Below, piece after piece: positions 17,773-25,659 of a stretch of DNA of 64,000 nt. This stretch comes from JACDAE01 sp963717195. Lineage in GTDB: Bacteria > Chloroflexota > Ktedonobacteria > Ktedonobacterales > Ktedonobacteraceae. How positions within the stretch are numbered: position 1 is the first letter of the stretch; every line of letters begins with the position of its first letter. The DNA is taken from NCBI GenBank assembly GCA_963717195.1, contig CAVQVR010000012.1, forward strand, positions 310,001-374,000, in the 5' to 3' direction. The notes beneath the pieces were generated by a model. That model made no database searches. It was not told where the DNA came from and saw only the letters and a list, made by a program, of their open reading frames with translations. A program made the translations under genes and the position numbers.

Positions 17773-18765
17773 ATGATTATTCGCTGTCACCACCTGCGCG
17801 AAGCAGGCCTCATGAACGAGTGTTGTTTCCATTGTCATCTTCTTGCAGGCTGCTGTTTACAGCCACTTCCTCATGACCACAAAGCCATTTTGTGTTGTGG
17901 TCACGCTGCTTCATTAACACCGGAGGAAAGAGAAACGATCCTCCCCAAAATCCCTGTATGGCAAGCACAAGAGAAGCTTCTCTCAATGCAGACAGTCCCA
18001 ATACTCCCAACGCGTCTCCGTCCAGCCTATCAGGCCCTTCAACGCCTTGAGAGGCACGAACGCTACCTTGCAGCGTTCATCTTCGGCCCGGTCGCGCGTG
18101 GGGTTGCTATTGAGCAGAGCAACACCGATGTTTTTGTAATTGTGAATGAAAATAGGGCCAAGCATCATCTCAACCATCCGATGATTGTTGGTGTCCAGCT
18201 CAATCTCGCGTTTCTCACGCTGGAGCAATTCGAGGAAAGAATACGCAAAGAGATTGACCAGCACCAACGCATGTGTCCAGTGACCATCGCGGAGAGCATC
18301 ATCATCTTCGACAAAACCAAAAAGTTGCACCACATGCAAGAGGAAGCACAGCAGTTGCAACCACGCATTGTTTCAGCGAGGTATCAGCAAGCGCTCCAAT
18401 CGATGCTCTTCCAGTGTCATAAGAAGGCCGAGCACTTCCTGGAGGAAGACCCATCTACAGCCTTGTTGGTCATGCACATGGATCTGATAAATATGCTTCT
18501 TGTTCACTACAAACAGCAGCAAAAATGGTGGGTCGATCCGCAGCATGTACTCGCTGATTTGAGCACCTGGGATCTCAAGCTGGCGCAACTGGTAAGAGAT
18601 TTCCTGGCGACAGGTGAGGTTTATGCAAAGTTCCAGGTATGGTCTGAGATCATAGACTATATTCTCCAGCCACTTGGCGGTCATCATCCACTTCCACCAC
18701 AAAATTGTCCTTGTAACCGTTGCCGGAAGGACATTGCACTGCTTCTGGCAGCAGAAACGCCGTAG
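17773..18765 (+). CDS. Cys-rich protein with degenerate nucleotidyltransferase domain (copy 1)
   Basis: A 330-residue protein. Residues 1-45 are packed with Cys and His (CHHLREAGLMNECCFHCHLL, then GCC and CCGH), probably binding metal. Residues 95-127 resemble the core of a minimal nucleotidyltransferase (YLAAFIFGPVARGVAIEQSN then TDVFVIVNEN). The family needs G-S and two acidic residues, D-x-D; here the motif is G-P and D119-V-F, so transfer activity is unlikely. Residues 180-310 are helical. Residues 312-317 give another Cys cluster, CPCNRC. The second copy at 25.8 kb keeps all these features. No partner gene is adjacent. Confidence 0.6.
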   Translation: MIIRCHHLREAGLMNECCFHCHLLAGCCLQPLPHDHKAILCCGHAASLTPEERETILPKIPVWQAQEKLLSMQTVPILPTRLRPAYQALQRLERHERYLAAFIFGPVARGVAIEQSNTDVFVIVNENRAKHHLNHPMIVGVQLNLAFLTLEQFEERIRKEIDQHQRMCPVTIAESIIIFDKTKKLHHMQEEAQQLQPRIVSARYQQALQSMLFQCHKKAEHFLEEDPSTALLVMHMDLINMLLVHYKQQQKWWVDPQHVLADLSTWDLKLAQLVRDFLATGEVYAKFQVWSEIIDYILQPLGGHHPLPPQNCPCNRCRKDIALLLAAETP

Positions 18766-18773
18766 CACAAAAA

Positions 18774-18818
18774 CCTCATCTCGCAACCTGTTTTGTGTAC
18801 ATAGGTTGCGAGATGAGG
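18774..18818. terminator. Perfect 16-bp stem hairpin after copy 1
   Basis: The arm CCTCATCTCGCAACCT (18774-18789) and its exact reverse complement (18803-18818) enclose a 13-base loop and are followed by GTGATTATTTCTC. The same place in copy 2 (about 26785-26830) has lost the pairing. Confidence 0.75.
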
Positions 18819-18937
18819 GTGATTATTTCTCTTCTTGAGGAGAAGAAGTGAGTCCAGCATCATTGACACCTCCCATCCGCTGGCAATACAATGCACGCGT
18901 GGCACCATACGTCGTTTTTGAGTGAATAGGCTTCATA

Positions 18938-19813
18938 ATGGCAAAGCAAGCAGTTGGAAATACAGCTCTTGGCGCTGCGACATGCCGGCTCATCGAACAA
19001 TCCGAACCCGAGGCCACCCGGCTTTTTTACGATCCAGTCGTCAATGCCCTGGTTGGTCCTTCTATCCGAACGCTCATGCAATTCAAAAGCATCCGCAATT
19101 TCACAAAAAAACAGACCGATGCGATTATGCCAGGAACTTACGGTACCCAGGTTTGTCGGACCCGCTGGATCGATGATGCCGTCCAGGATGTTCTCTCACA
19201 GGGCATCGGACAGGTCGTGATCCTGGGTGCGGGCTTTGACACTCGCCCCTATCGCCTCGCCGGGATGGAGCATGTGAACGTTTTTGAAGTTGACCTTCCC
19301 TCAGTGCAAGCAGACAAAAAGAAGCAACTTCAAAAACACTTCGGCCAGGTGCCCAAACACGTCACCTTCCTCCCTATTGACTTTGATACACAGAACCTGG
19401 AAGCAATCTTTCCTGGGACCATCTTCGATCCTTCCAAACCAACGGTGTTTGTATGGGAGGGAGTCACCCAATATCTTTCGGAGGAGGCTATCCGCCAGAC
19501 GCTGATTTTTGCGGGTAAAGCAGCTCCTGGTAGCATTCTCATCTTCACCTATGTGTTAAAAAGCATCATCGAGCGACATTCAAATGTTCCTGGTGCTACG
19601 ACGATCATGAAGATGATGGCGAAACGGAATTCCCCCTGGCTCTTTGGCCTGGAACCTTCTTCTGTTTCATCGTTCTTACAACCGTTTCATCTTATCCTGG
19701 AAGCTGATGTTGGAAATGCTGACTATCAAATATGTTACCTCAAACCTCTGGGACGAAATCTGGTTGTGTCTGAAGCGGAACGAATTCTTCAAGCAACCAT
19801 TCTTCGCTCCTGA
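18938..19813 (+). CDS. Class I SAM-dependent methyltransferase (LCMT/TIGR00027 type)
   Basis: A 291-residue methyltransferase resembling the leucine carboxyl methyltransferase family and its bacterial O-methyltransferase relatives. The SAM-binding motif is VVILGAGFDTRPYR (93-106). Motifs FEVDLPSVQADKKKQL and FLPIDFDT fit the family, as does VFVWEGVTQYLSEEAIRQTL. The substrate cannot be inferred. The gene follows the hairpin of the Cys-rich gene and precedes the dehydrogenase gene by about 120 bases on the same strand. It seems complete. Confidence 0.87.
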   Translation: MAKQAVGNTALGAATCRLIEQSEPEATRLFYDPVVNALVGPSIRTLMQFKSIRNFTKKQTDAIMPGTYGTQVCRTRWIDDAVQDVLSQGIGQVVILGAGFDTRPYRLAGMEHVNVFEVDLPSVQADKKKQLQKHFGQVPKHVTFLPIDFDTQNLEAIFPGTIFDPSKPTVFVWEGVTQYLSEEAIRQTLIFAGKAAPGSILIFTYVLKSIIERHSNVPGATTIMKMMAKRNSPWLFGLEPSSVSSFLQPFHLILEADVGNADYQICYLKPLGRNLVVSEAERILQATILRS

Positions 19814-19932
19814 GTGACCCGTACGAAAGTCATTACCAGGTGAAACCATACGACGCTCCAAATAGGCAGGAATGGAACAACAGTCGATTTTGTTTTCATC
19901 CAATGAAATGTCACACCATTGAGGAAAAACAC

Positions 19933-20913
19933 ATGAAGATCGCCATTCCCGACGACTACCAGGATGCAGTAAGAACGCTTGACAGCTTTCAGAAACTCAA
20001 TGGGCAGCATGTCGTCGTCGTCACACATGAACATATCAACCAACCTGAAATCCTGGCAGCTCGCCTGCCAGGAGTGGAGGCACTGGTACTCATTCGTGAG
20101 CGTACGCCCATCACTGAAGCACTTCTCGCACTCTTGCCAGACTTGCGCCTTATTGTTCAAACGGGCAAACGTGCCCCGCACATCGATCTTGCCGCCTGCA
20201 CCCGTCACGGCGTCGCGGTCGTCTATGCGACCCCAACCAACGCAGGAAGACCATATGCAACGGCGGAGTTGACCTGGGGACTGATCCTGGCTGCGATGCG
20301 CTTCATTCCCCAGGAGGTCGCATCCCTGAAAGCTGGTCACTGGCAACAGACGCTCGGACGCACCCTCCATGGTCACACACTGGGCATCTTCGGCTACGGA
20401 AATATTGGAAGCCTGATCGCAACTTACGGACAGGCATTCGGGATGAAGGTGCTGGTATGGGGACGAGAGGGATCACGCACCCGCGCTCAGGCCAACGGCA
20501 TCGCAGTGGCTGCCAGCCGGGATGCTTTATTCAGGGAAGCTGATGTCTTGAGCCTACATCTTGCGCTTTCGCAAGAGACGCGTGGCATCATTACGGCAGA
20601 AGATCTGGCGCAGATGAAATCGTCGGCCCTCCTGGTCAACACTAGCCGGGCGGCATTGATTGAACTAGGTGCACTGGAAAAAGCGCTTCGTAACGGACGG
20701 CCAGGATATGCCGCCGTTGATGTCTACGAGAGTGAACCAGTTACGGACCATCCACTCCTGCATATGAAGAATGTAATCTGCACTCCACACCTGGGCTATG
20801 TCGAAAGAGACAGCTACGAAGCGCTGTTCGGAGCTGCCTTTGATCACCTTCTTGCCTTTGTCGCTGGCAGTCGATCGAACATCACGAATCCGGAAGTATT
20901 CAAGCCTTTTTAA
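19933..20913 (+). CDS. D-isomer-specific 2-hydroxyacid dehydrogenase
   Basis: An NAD-dependent oxidoreductase of 326 residues for a 2-hydroxyacid/2-oxoacid pair. The Rossmann loop is GIFGYGNIGS (151-160). The catalytic Arg is in LVNTSRAALIE, Glu in YESEPV and His in CTPHLGYVERDSYE, all present. The ATG at 19933 has GAGGAAAAACAC upstream, so the longer frame from 19840 is not needed. The C-terminus FDHLLAFVAGSRSNITNPEVFKPF has a relic at 41260-41349. The gene is convergent with a D-threonine-aldolase-like gene; the two may be functionally linked. Confidence 0.88.
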   Translation: MKIAIPDDYQDAVRTLDSFQKLNGQHVVVVTHEHINQPEILAARLPGVEALVLIRERTPITEALLALLPDLRLIVQTGKRAPHIDLAACTRHGVAVVYATPTNAGRPYATAELTWGLILAAMRFIPQEVASLKAGHWQQTLGRTLHGHTLGIFGYGNIGSLIATYGQAFGMKVLVWGREGSRTRAQANGIAVAASRDALFREADVLSLHLALSQETRGIITAEDLAQMKSSALLVNTSRAALIELGALEKALRNGRPGYAAVDVYESEPVTDHPLLHMKNVICTPHLGYVERDSYEALFGAAFDHLLAFVAGSRSNITNPEVFKPF

Positions 20914-20976
20914 GGGTCTCAGGGGAGAGAAACAGAAACCTCACCGGATATCTACAGTCTCTTCTGGTCACAGTCA

Positions 20977-21354
20977 TTAAAACAACCAGCCGGAGTCGTA
21001 AATACGACCGTTTTTTGCGGTGATGACGATCCTGGTGTATACCGTATACCCCTGTTTATCCCACGGTGAGGGAGTGGCGTGCAACACAATTGAAAGAACG
21101 TCGTCCTGGGTGAACCCGTGTTTTTTCAGGAGTTCTTGTGCCGTTCGTTTGAGCGAAGCAAGTGCCAATCGAAGTGGTTGCAGTTCCGCAGCCTTCGGGG
21201 GATACGGATTCTCTGCCAGCAATTCAATGGTCGTGGTTTCTTCTCCAACGGCACGAAGCGCCTGAGCGAGATGGGGAGAAATAAAGCTCAGGCCACTTGC
21301 GGAATGGTGTGCGATATTGTGCGCAACTCCTGCAAGATTTGCCATTTTTGTCAT
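20977..21354 (-). CDS. Hypothetical protein downstream of the DTA-like gene
   Basis: A 125-residue soluble protein: ANLAGVAHNIAHHSASGLSFISPHLAQALRAVGEETTTIELL, then VLSIVLHATPSPWDKQGYTVYTRIVITAKNGRIYDSGWLF. I do not recognise the family. Its ATG overlaps the stop of the aldolase-like gene by four bases, so the pair is almost certainly one transcript and translationally coupled. It may be an accessory subunit or a separate small domain. The gene is intact here but absent from the relic of this locus at 41 kb. Confidence 0.7.
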   Translation of the reverse strand: MTKMANLAGVAHNIAHHSASGLSFISPHLAQALRAVGEETTTIELLAENPYPPKAAELQPLRLALASLKRTAQELLKKHGFTQDDVLSIVLHATPSPWDKQGYTVYTRIVITAKNGRIYDSGWLF

Positions 21355-22469
21355 TGAACTTTTCCCCTGGCCGCAACCGGCCAGATAGCTTCCAGTATTC
21401 CATCGCGGTATCCATAATAGGTGTCATGCAAATTGACCGTCGTATCGATATGACTGGGAACAAATTCGATGCGATCACCAATCTCCAACGGAAGGTTCGC
21501 CCCTCTATCATCACGCTCCCACGTCAAAATACCGTGTTCATCTCCCCCTGGTCGATACATGATACCAGACAACCCTTTGGGTTCGGGCATGCCACTATCG
21601 GTAGATAACGACTTGAGACCAGCATCAACCACCGCTCTTGTGGGCGTTGGTCGACTGATCACGGTCGAGAGGATGGTCAGAGCATTGGAGTAGACAGGAC
21701 CAAGCGCATTGCGGTAATCCGTATCCATAAAAATAAAAGAGCCTGGTTGTACTTCTGTAATGCCATCACAACTGGCACACACCTCTGCAGTTCCCGTTCC
21801 GCCAGTGGTCACGATGTCGATGCGGAAACCTGCCGCTCGTAGTTGGGCAACAGTTCCGGTGAGAAGTTGCATAGCTTGACGACAGCGTTGCGCACGCTCC
21901 TCTGGATCATGGATATGCTGCAAATGCCCTTCATAGCCTTGAAGCCCTATCAGACGTATATGGCTGAGGTTGCTGAGGAAGTGCGCCAATGCGAGGGCTT
22001 CCTCGCCCGGTGCCACTCCGCAACGGTTTTGTCCCACATTGAGATCAATAAGCACATCAATGCTCGCCTGTGCCTCACGCATGGCTTCATTGAGCAGGTG
22101 TGCGCCAATCTGGCTATCGACCACAACCTTGATCCGTGGATAACGCTGGACGAGCGTTGTCAGCCTCACGAGTTTTGGTCTACCCACAATTTCTGTCGTA
22201 ATCAAGAGATCTTCAATTCCGCCGGAAGCCATGACTTCTGCTTCACTCACCTTTGCCACACACCCACCAATAGCACCAGCCTCCAAAAGCAGACGCGCTA
22301 ATGCTGGGCTCTTGACCGTTTTCAGGTGAGGCCGGATCTGAATCTCTTTTCGCTGGAGACGGAGACGTTCTATCAACCGGGCGATATTCTTCTCCATCAA
22401 TGGAAGGTCGATAAGCATTGCGGGCGTATCCAGTGCCTCTAGAGGATCTCCTATGCGTGGTTGATACAT
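21351..22469 (-). CDS. DSD1-family PLP enzyme, D-threonine aldolase-like
   Basis: A 372-residue fold-III PLP enzyme. The TIM-barrel start has Lys50 in IQIRPHLKTVKSP (Schiff base). Further motifs are GYEGHLQ and DIVTTGGTGTAEV. The metal site near the end reads FVPSHIDTTVNLHD. His-x-Asp is the pattern of D-threonine aldolases, while D-serine dehydratases have His-x-Cys, so I favour an aldolase splitting D-beta-hydroxy amino acids. The ATG at 22469 has GAAGGAG upstream. The downstream 125-residue gene overlaps by four bases. Relics of the C-terminus occur at 41138-41239 and about 43507. Confidence 0.85.
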   Translation of the reverse strand: MYQPRIGDPLEALDTPAMLIDLPLMEKNIARLIERLRLQRKEIQIRPHLKTVKSPALARLLLEAGAIGGCVAKVSEAEVMASGGIEDLLITTEIVGRPKLVRLTTLVQRYPRIKVVVDSQIGAHLLNEAMREAQASIDVLIDLNVGQNRCGVAPGEEALALAHFLSNLSHIRLIGLQGYEGHLQHIHDPEERAQRCRQAMQLLTGTVAQLRAAGFRIDIVTTGGTGTAEVCASCDGITEVQPGSFIFMDTDYRNALGPVYSNALTILSTVISRPTPTRAVVDAGLKSLSTDSGMPEPKGLSGIMYRPGGDEHGILTWERDDRGANLPLEIGDRIEFVPSHIDTTVNLHDTYYGYRDGILEAIWPVAARGKVQ

Positions 22470-22731
22470 CTCCTTCTCATTCCTCTCTTTAAGATGAAGT
22501 CGCTGAAGTAATACTCGGTAGCGTAAAGGGAAAAAGGACGCACACAATCTTCGCGAACACGAAGCCTCTTCATAGGATTACTATAACACATGGTATACTG
22601 ATGAAACATCTTGTCTCCTGGTCTGCTTCACATTTGTACCTTCTTTCCGCTTTGGCTTATCTGCAATAGAATACCGAGGAAAGAGCACAATTGATAGCAT
22701 CTAATAGTATTGAGCTTGTGAGGAAACTCAT

Positions 22732-23004
22732 ATGTGTAGAAATATTCAGGCATTGTTCAATATGGAACCAGCGGCAACGGAAGAAGAAATTCGCCTGGCA
22801 GCATTGCAATTTGTGCGCAAAGTGAGCGGCTTCAATACGCCTTCGCGAGCGAACGAAGAGGCTTTTTCTGCCGCCGTAGACGCAATAGCCGCAACGACGA
22901 CCACCCTTCTCTCCGAACTCACAACGAATGCACAGGCAAAGAGCCGTGCAGAGGAAGCGGCCCGGCGGCAGGCGCGGAACGCGCAACGGTTTGCCAGGGA
23001 ATAG
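22732..23004 (+). CDS. DUF2277 protein (copy 1)
   Basis: A 90-residue protein, MCRNIQALFNMEPAATEEEI, then LAALQFVRKVSGFN, ending in an Ala/Arg-rich helix. This is the DUF2277 family, of unknown function. A near-identical copy lies at 43770-44042, and the roughly 200 bases upstream also match (GCGAACACGAAGC, CTTCATAGGA, CTACTATAACACA, GGAAAGAGCA), so the promoter was duplicated with the gene. The ribosome site is GAGGAAACTCAT. It is transcribed away from the aldolase-like gene. Confidence 0.9.
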   Translation: MCRNIQALFNMEPAATEEEIRLAALQFVRKVSGFNTPSRANEEAFSAAVDAIAATTTTLLSELTTNAQAKSRAEEAARRQARNAQRFARE

Positions 23005-23067
23005 TGTGTCGAGAGATAGAAAAAACACCCTCAATTCATAAGGTGTCAATTCAGCTATCAAAACCAC

Positions 23068-23283
23068 CTACCCCATCTCATAAACCCCCTCCACAAGCCA
23101 TCTCACGCAGGACACATGATAAGCAGCCTGAAGTTGATCGGCCAAGTGGGCATCTGAGCGGGCATGGTCACTCATCGGACGCTTGCGCCAATCGTAATAG
23201 GCACTCACTGACACTCCAAGAGTCTCACACAGCAGAGTCACAGGATACTCCTTCCGATGCTCTTCGATAAACAGGTACCTCAC
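23068..23283 (-). pseudogene. IS3 OrfB, N-terminal fragment
   Basis: The beginning of an IS3 integrase-type transposase: RYLFIEEHRKEYPVTLLCETLGVSVSAYYDWRKRP is the HTH_21/OrfB leader. It ends at residue 71 without reaching the DDE core, so it cannot transpose. Its start overlaps the end of OrfA by four bases, the usual place of the IS3 programmed frameshift. Confidence 0.8.
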
Positions 23284-23573
23284 GGCTGGTCGCGCGTGAA
23301 GATACCCAGAGTTTTTAGAATATCGCGTTCCTTCTGCACACGCTCCAATTCCCGTTTGAGGCTGCGAATCTCCTCTTCCTGGGCGGTTTGATGCCCAGTG
23401 CCGGGAAAGGCTTCCTGGCCGTGATCAGCTAACTCCTTGCGCCATTGGTGGACCCTCGTATCTGAGATCCCCAATTCACGGGCGACCTGTGCAATCGGCT
23501 TGCCACTGGTCTGCGCCAGGCGCACGGCTTCTCGTTTAAACTCTGGTGTATAGACCTTCTGGACTTTCTGCAT
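23280..23573 (-). CDS. IS3 OrfA (HTH protein)
   Basis: A 97-residue helix-turn-helix protein of the IS3 OrfA/IS2 type: YTPEFKREAVRLAQTSGKPIAQVARELGISDTRVHQWRKEL, then a leucine-zipper part ending in KERDILKTLGIFTRDQP. In the intact IS it would be fused by frameshift to OrfB. Here OrfB is truncated. Confidence 0.88.
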   Translation of the reverse strand: MQKVQKVYTPEFKREAVRLAQTSGKPIAQVARELGISDTRVHQWRKELADHGQEAFPGTGHQTAQEEEIRSLKRELERVQKERDILKTLGIFTRDQP

Positions 23574-23638
23574 GATTCCCTCCTTCTGGAGAAGTATACG
23601 CTAAGCTTTCACTCCTCCGCAAAAGTGGGGGAATCTCA

Positions 23639-24081
23639 CTTTGGCGCTTCCAGAAGCTTTTGTGCCTGGACCACATCGAGCACCTGCATATCTCGCTCTT
23701 CTTTCCGTGGCGGCTCAGCGTCTCTTACCGGATTGAGTGCCAACTTCCTCCACATCACGGCATCATCGAGCGCCTTCTTTATAATCGTATGAATGAGTCG
23801 GATCGTATTTGCAGACATTCCCTCTTTGCGCCATTTTGCATACAACGATTGAAACATCGTTCCTGTCAGGTTCTGTAATTTCACTGACCAAGCGCTGGAG
23901 CAGCGCGCTTCATTAAATATCTGGAATACGTAGAATAGGTACCTTTCTTCAGGGCCCCTTTCTGCACACTAAGCCAATAGCTCAGATAATCTTTGAGAGG
24001 TTGATCACGGCCCGTTATGAGCCGCCCCTCCTCAATCTCACGCAATATTCTCCTTCTCGCACGTTCAGCCTGCTTTCCACC
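23639..24081 (-). pseudogene. Tyrosine recombinase (phage-type integrase) N-terminal remnant
   Basis: The minus strand encodes GGKQAERARRRILREIEEGR and DYLSYWLSVQKGALKKGTYSTYSRYL (Arm and core-binding SAM-like domains) up to a stop at 23881-23883. After a one-base shift it continues as KLQNLTGTMFQSLYAKWRKEGMS and HTIIKKALDDAVMWRKLALNPV to 23639. At that point the IS3 end cuts in. The catalytic R-H-R-Y domain is missing altogether. It was part of an integrative element; the flanking primase fragment fits that. Confidence 0.75.
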
Positions 24082-24406
24082 TCAAATCCTCATCTATAAC
24101 CTTCAACGCACTCAAAACCCACTCCCACAGATCCCAGGAACCCATCAACATCTCATTCGCATCCTTGAGCAAGAGACGCAACCGACGAGCATTCTTGAGA
24201 CGCTTCCCCAACTCCATAGCATATTTGTCACCAGCAGCATTCGCATCCAGCGCGATCAACACCACAGGAGCACAGACCAAACGAGCAATCCAGCGAGTCA
24301 ATAACCCGCACTCTGCACCACCAGTTGCTACCACATTCACTAGATCGCTACATTCCTGATAGACGGAAAGTGCACTGAAAGCATCTTCACAAAGCACTAC
24401 AGCCAT
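24065..24406 (-). pseudogene. Toprim-domain primase fragment
   Basis: A 113-residue piece: VVLCEDAFSALSVYQ (toprim Glu), VVATGGAECGLLTRWIARL, VVLIALDANAAGDKYAMELG (the D-x-D here D-x-N) and NARRLRLLLKDANEML, like the plasmid/phage primases with a Toprim_3 domain. The zinc-binding and N-terminal parts are missing. The end fuses into the integrase relic near 24070. The 25-bp segment at its start (24400-24424) recurs at 25611-25635. Confidence 0.7.
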
Positions 24407-24424
24407 AATAATAGTCGTCTAACA
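24400..24424. repeat. 25-bp direct repeat, copy 1
   Basis: CAGCCATAATAATAGTCGTC plus TAACA at 24400-24424 is repeated exactly at 25611-25635. In the first copy it overlaps the start of the toprim fragment, so it probably marks a second, mostly deleted copy of that gene. Confidence 0.7.
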
Positions 24425-24568
24425 CGCTTCCTCCCATTTCTCTTACGATCTGCTCTATACCACCATAGGGACCACATTCACGGCATCCTCATCTGGAAAT
24501 TGCTTTCTCTCGTTGTCCATGCGAAAATAGGCAAAGAGAGTGTTTATTCTGATCCGGAGGATACGTTC

Positions 24569-24826
24569 ATGGACGAGGAAGATTGTGCTCACTGCGGAAA
24601 AACGATCAATATGGAAGCAGGACCCCGCCTGATTTTAAGACCTCTCTCGACTGGGGAACACGAGGAAATTCTTGTTTGCCAGGAGTGCAGGCACCTCTTC
24701 GATGATCACATCAAATATCTTTTTACGATCTTAGATGGGCCGACCTGCACCGATGAAGAATCAGCCTCCAGCCTGGCAAAATCCTGCACCTTTGTCCTAC
24801 CAAGGCCATCATCCCACTCAGCCTGA
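24569..24826 (+). CDS. Small zinc-ribbon protein
   Basis: An 85-residue protein with two CxxC pairs, DCAHCGK (6-9) and VCQECRH (35-38), spaced as in a zinc ribbon, then a Thr/Ser-rich tail. I chose the ATG at 24569 because GGAGG sits just upstream. A longer frame from 24500 has no ribosome site. The protein might bind nucleic acid or protein. The surroundings are decayed mobile DNA, so it may be cargo or a remnant. Confidence 0.55.
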   Translation: MDEEDCAHCGKTINMEAGPRLILRPLSTGEHEEILVCQECRHLFDDHIKYLFTILDGPTCTDEESASSLAKSCTFVLPRPSSHSA

Positions 24827-24883
24827 ACTGACGTATGTTCGTCTTCATGATCCAGAACGCTACGCCGCTGTGGATGAAGGATT

Positions 24884-25144
24884 TTGCCATTGATAGCACC
24901 CAATTCCCCCCTCGATGACTTCCCACGTATTGAAGACTTTAAAATCATCTTGCAGACGACGAGAATGGCTCATCGTCCAGAAGAAAAAGAGCCTCGCTAC
25001 CGGATATACGCCTTTAGCCCTTCTCTGGGATATCTAGCATTGCTTGATCTTCAGTTGCATCTCCCACAAGATCTCTGCCAACCGGATTTCATCATTCCTC
25101 ATGGAGACTTCTCTCTTCCCTACGCAGACTTCGATCAACCATAA
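24884..25144 (+). CDS. Hypothetical protein
   Basis: An 86-codon frame from a TTG start, rich in Pro and Leu (DFPRIEDFKIILQTTRMAHRPEEKEPRYRIYAFSPSLG...). No family is recognised and the ribosome site is weak. It lies in a mobile-DNA graveyard. It could be a remnant of a larger gene with the zinc-ribbon gene in front, or non-coding. Confidence 0.3.
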   Translation: MPLIAPNSPLDDFPRIEDFKIILQTTRMAHRPEEKEPRYRIYAFSPSLGYLALLDLQLHLPQDLCQPDFIIPHGDFSLPYADFDQP

Positions 25145-25271
25145 GTGATTATCTTCCCATGAGATACCTCTATCAATATACTCAGATGGATAATGGATAA
25201 TCTTGTTATCTGGGAACATACACAAATGTTATAGTAAGCTTGACTTTATCATTCGCAGCTTCTGTCATTAG

Positions 25272-25490
25272 CCCTATTGTTCCCCACAACAGGAATGTAC
25301 CAATGCCGGGTGGAATTTTTGTGGCTGCTATGTTCTGGACGACCCACCCATGGTGTGCCGCTTCCTTGATCTCTTTACTCATGTCCGCTTGACCGATTTA
25401 CAGAAGCTGGGTATTTGTGCTCCTGAACAGGCATCTCCCTATATTCTGCTCAATGGGAAACGTCCTGTCACGCAATTGAGCCTTTTCTAG
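25272..25490 (+). pseudogene. Open Cys-rich coding remnant
   Basis: The frame is open between stops at 25269 and 25488 and reads CSPQQECTNAGWNFCGCYVL, then DDPPMVCRFLDLFTHVRLTDLQKLGI and PYILLNGKRPVTQLSLF. It has protein-like composition, but the first ATG (25350) is mid-way and no ribosome site precedes it. It looks like the C-terminal part of a gene whose front has been lost. The family is unknown. Confidence 0.35.
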
Positions 25491-25610
25491 TAGAAAAAAC
25501 TGACGCTCCATTATCGCTTTTTCCTTGACATCTGTGCTCAAAATGGTTTGAAAACATGCGCTCTTGAAAAGCAAAAAGAGCCTCTTTTGCTCTTGAGTAA
25601 TTGACACCAT

Positions 25611-25635
25611 CAGCCATAATAATAGTCGTCTAACA
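25611..25635. repeat. 25-bp direct repeat, copy 2
   Basis: An exact repeat of 24400-24424. Here no toprim coding follows, so the rest of that gene copy has been deleted or replaced by the duplicated Cys-rich segment that begins about 25 bases later. Confidence 0.65.
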
Positions 25636-25659
25636 GCTCCCACTGCTTTGTGCCAAATA

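Larger units (their letters stand above)
17646..18830 (+). repeat. Copy 1 of a duplicated 1.2-kb segment
   Basis: This segment and 25660-26845 match along the whole gene and about 125 bases upstream, including CAGTTGAAGGAATGTCCTTC and GCGTCAGCTCTTACGCGT. The shared upstream part suggests that promoter and gene were copied together. Confidence 0.75.
23060..23638 (-). mobile_element. IS3-family element, left part only
   Basis: The outer left end is at 23614-23638 (TGAGATTCCCCCACTTTTGC reading inward on the minus strand). OrfA is complete and OrfB stops after about 70 codons near 23068-23085. The right half and right inverted repeat are absent. The element has landed inside an integrase gene. 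Confidence 0.75.
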
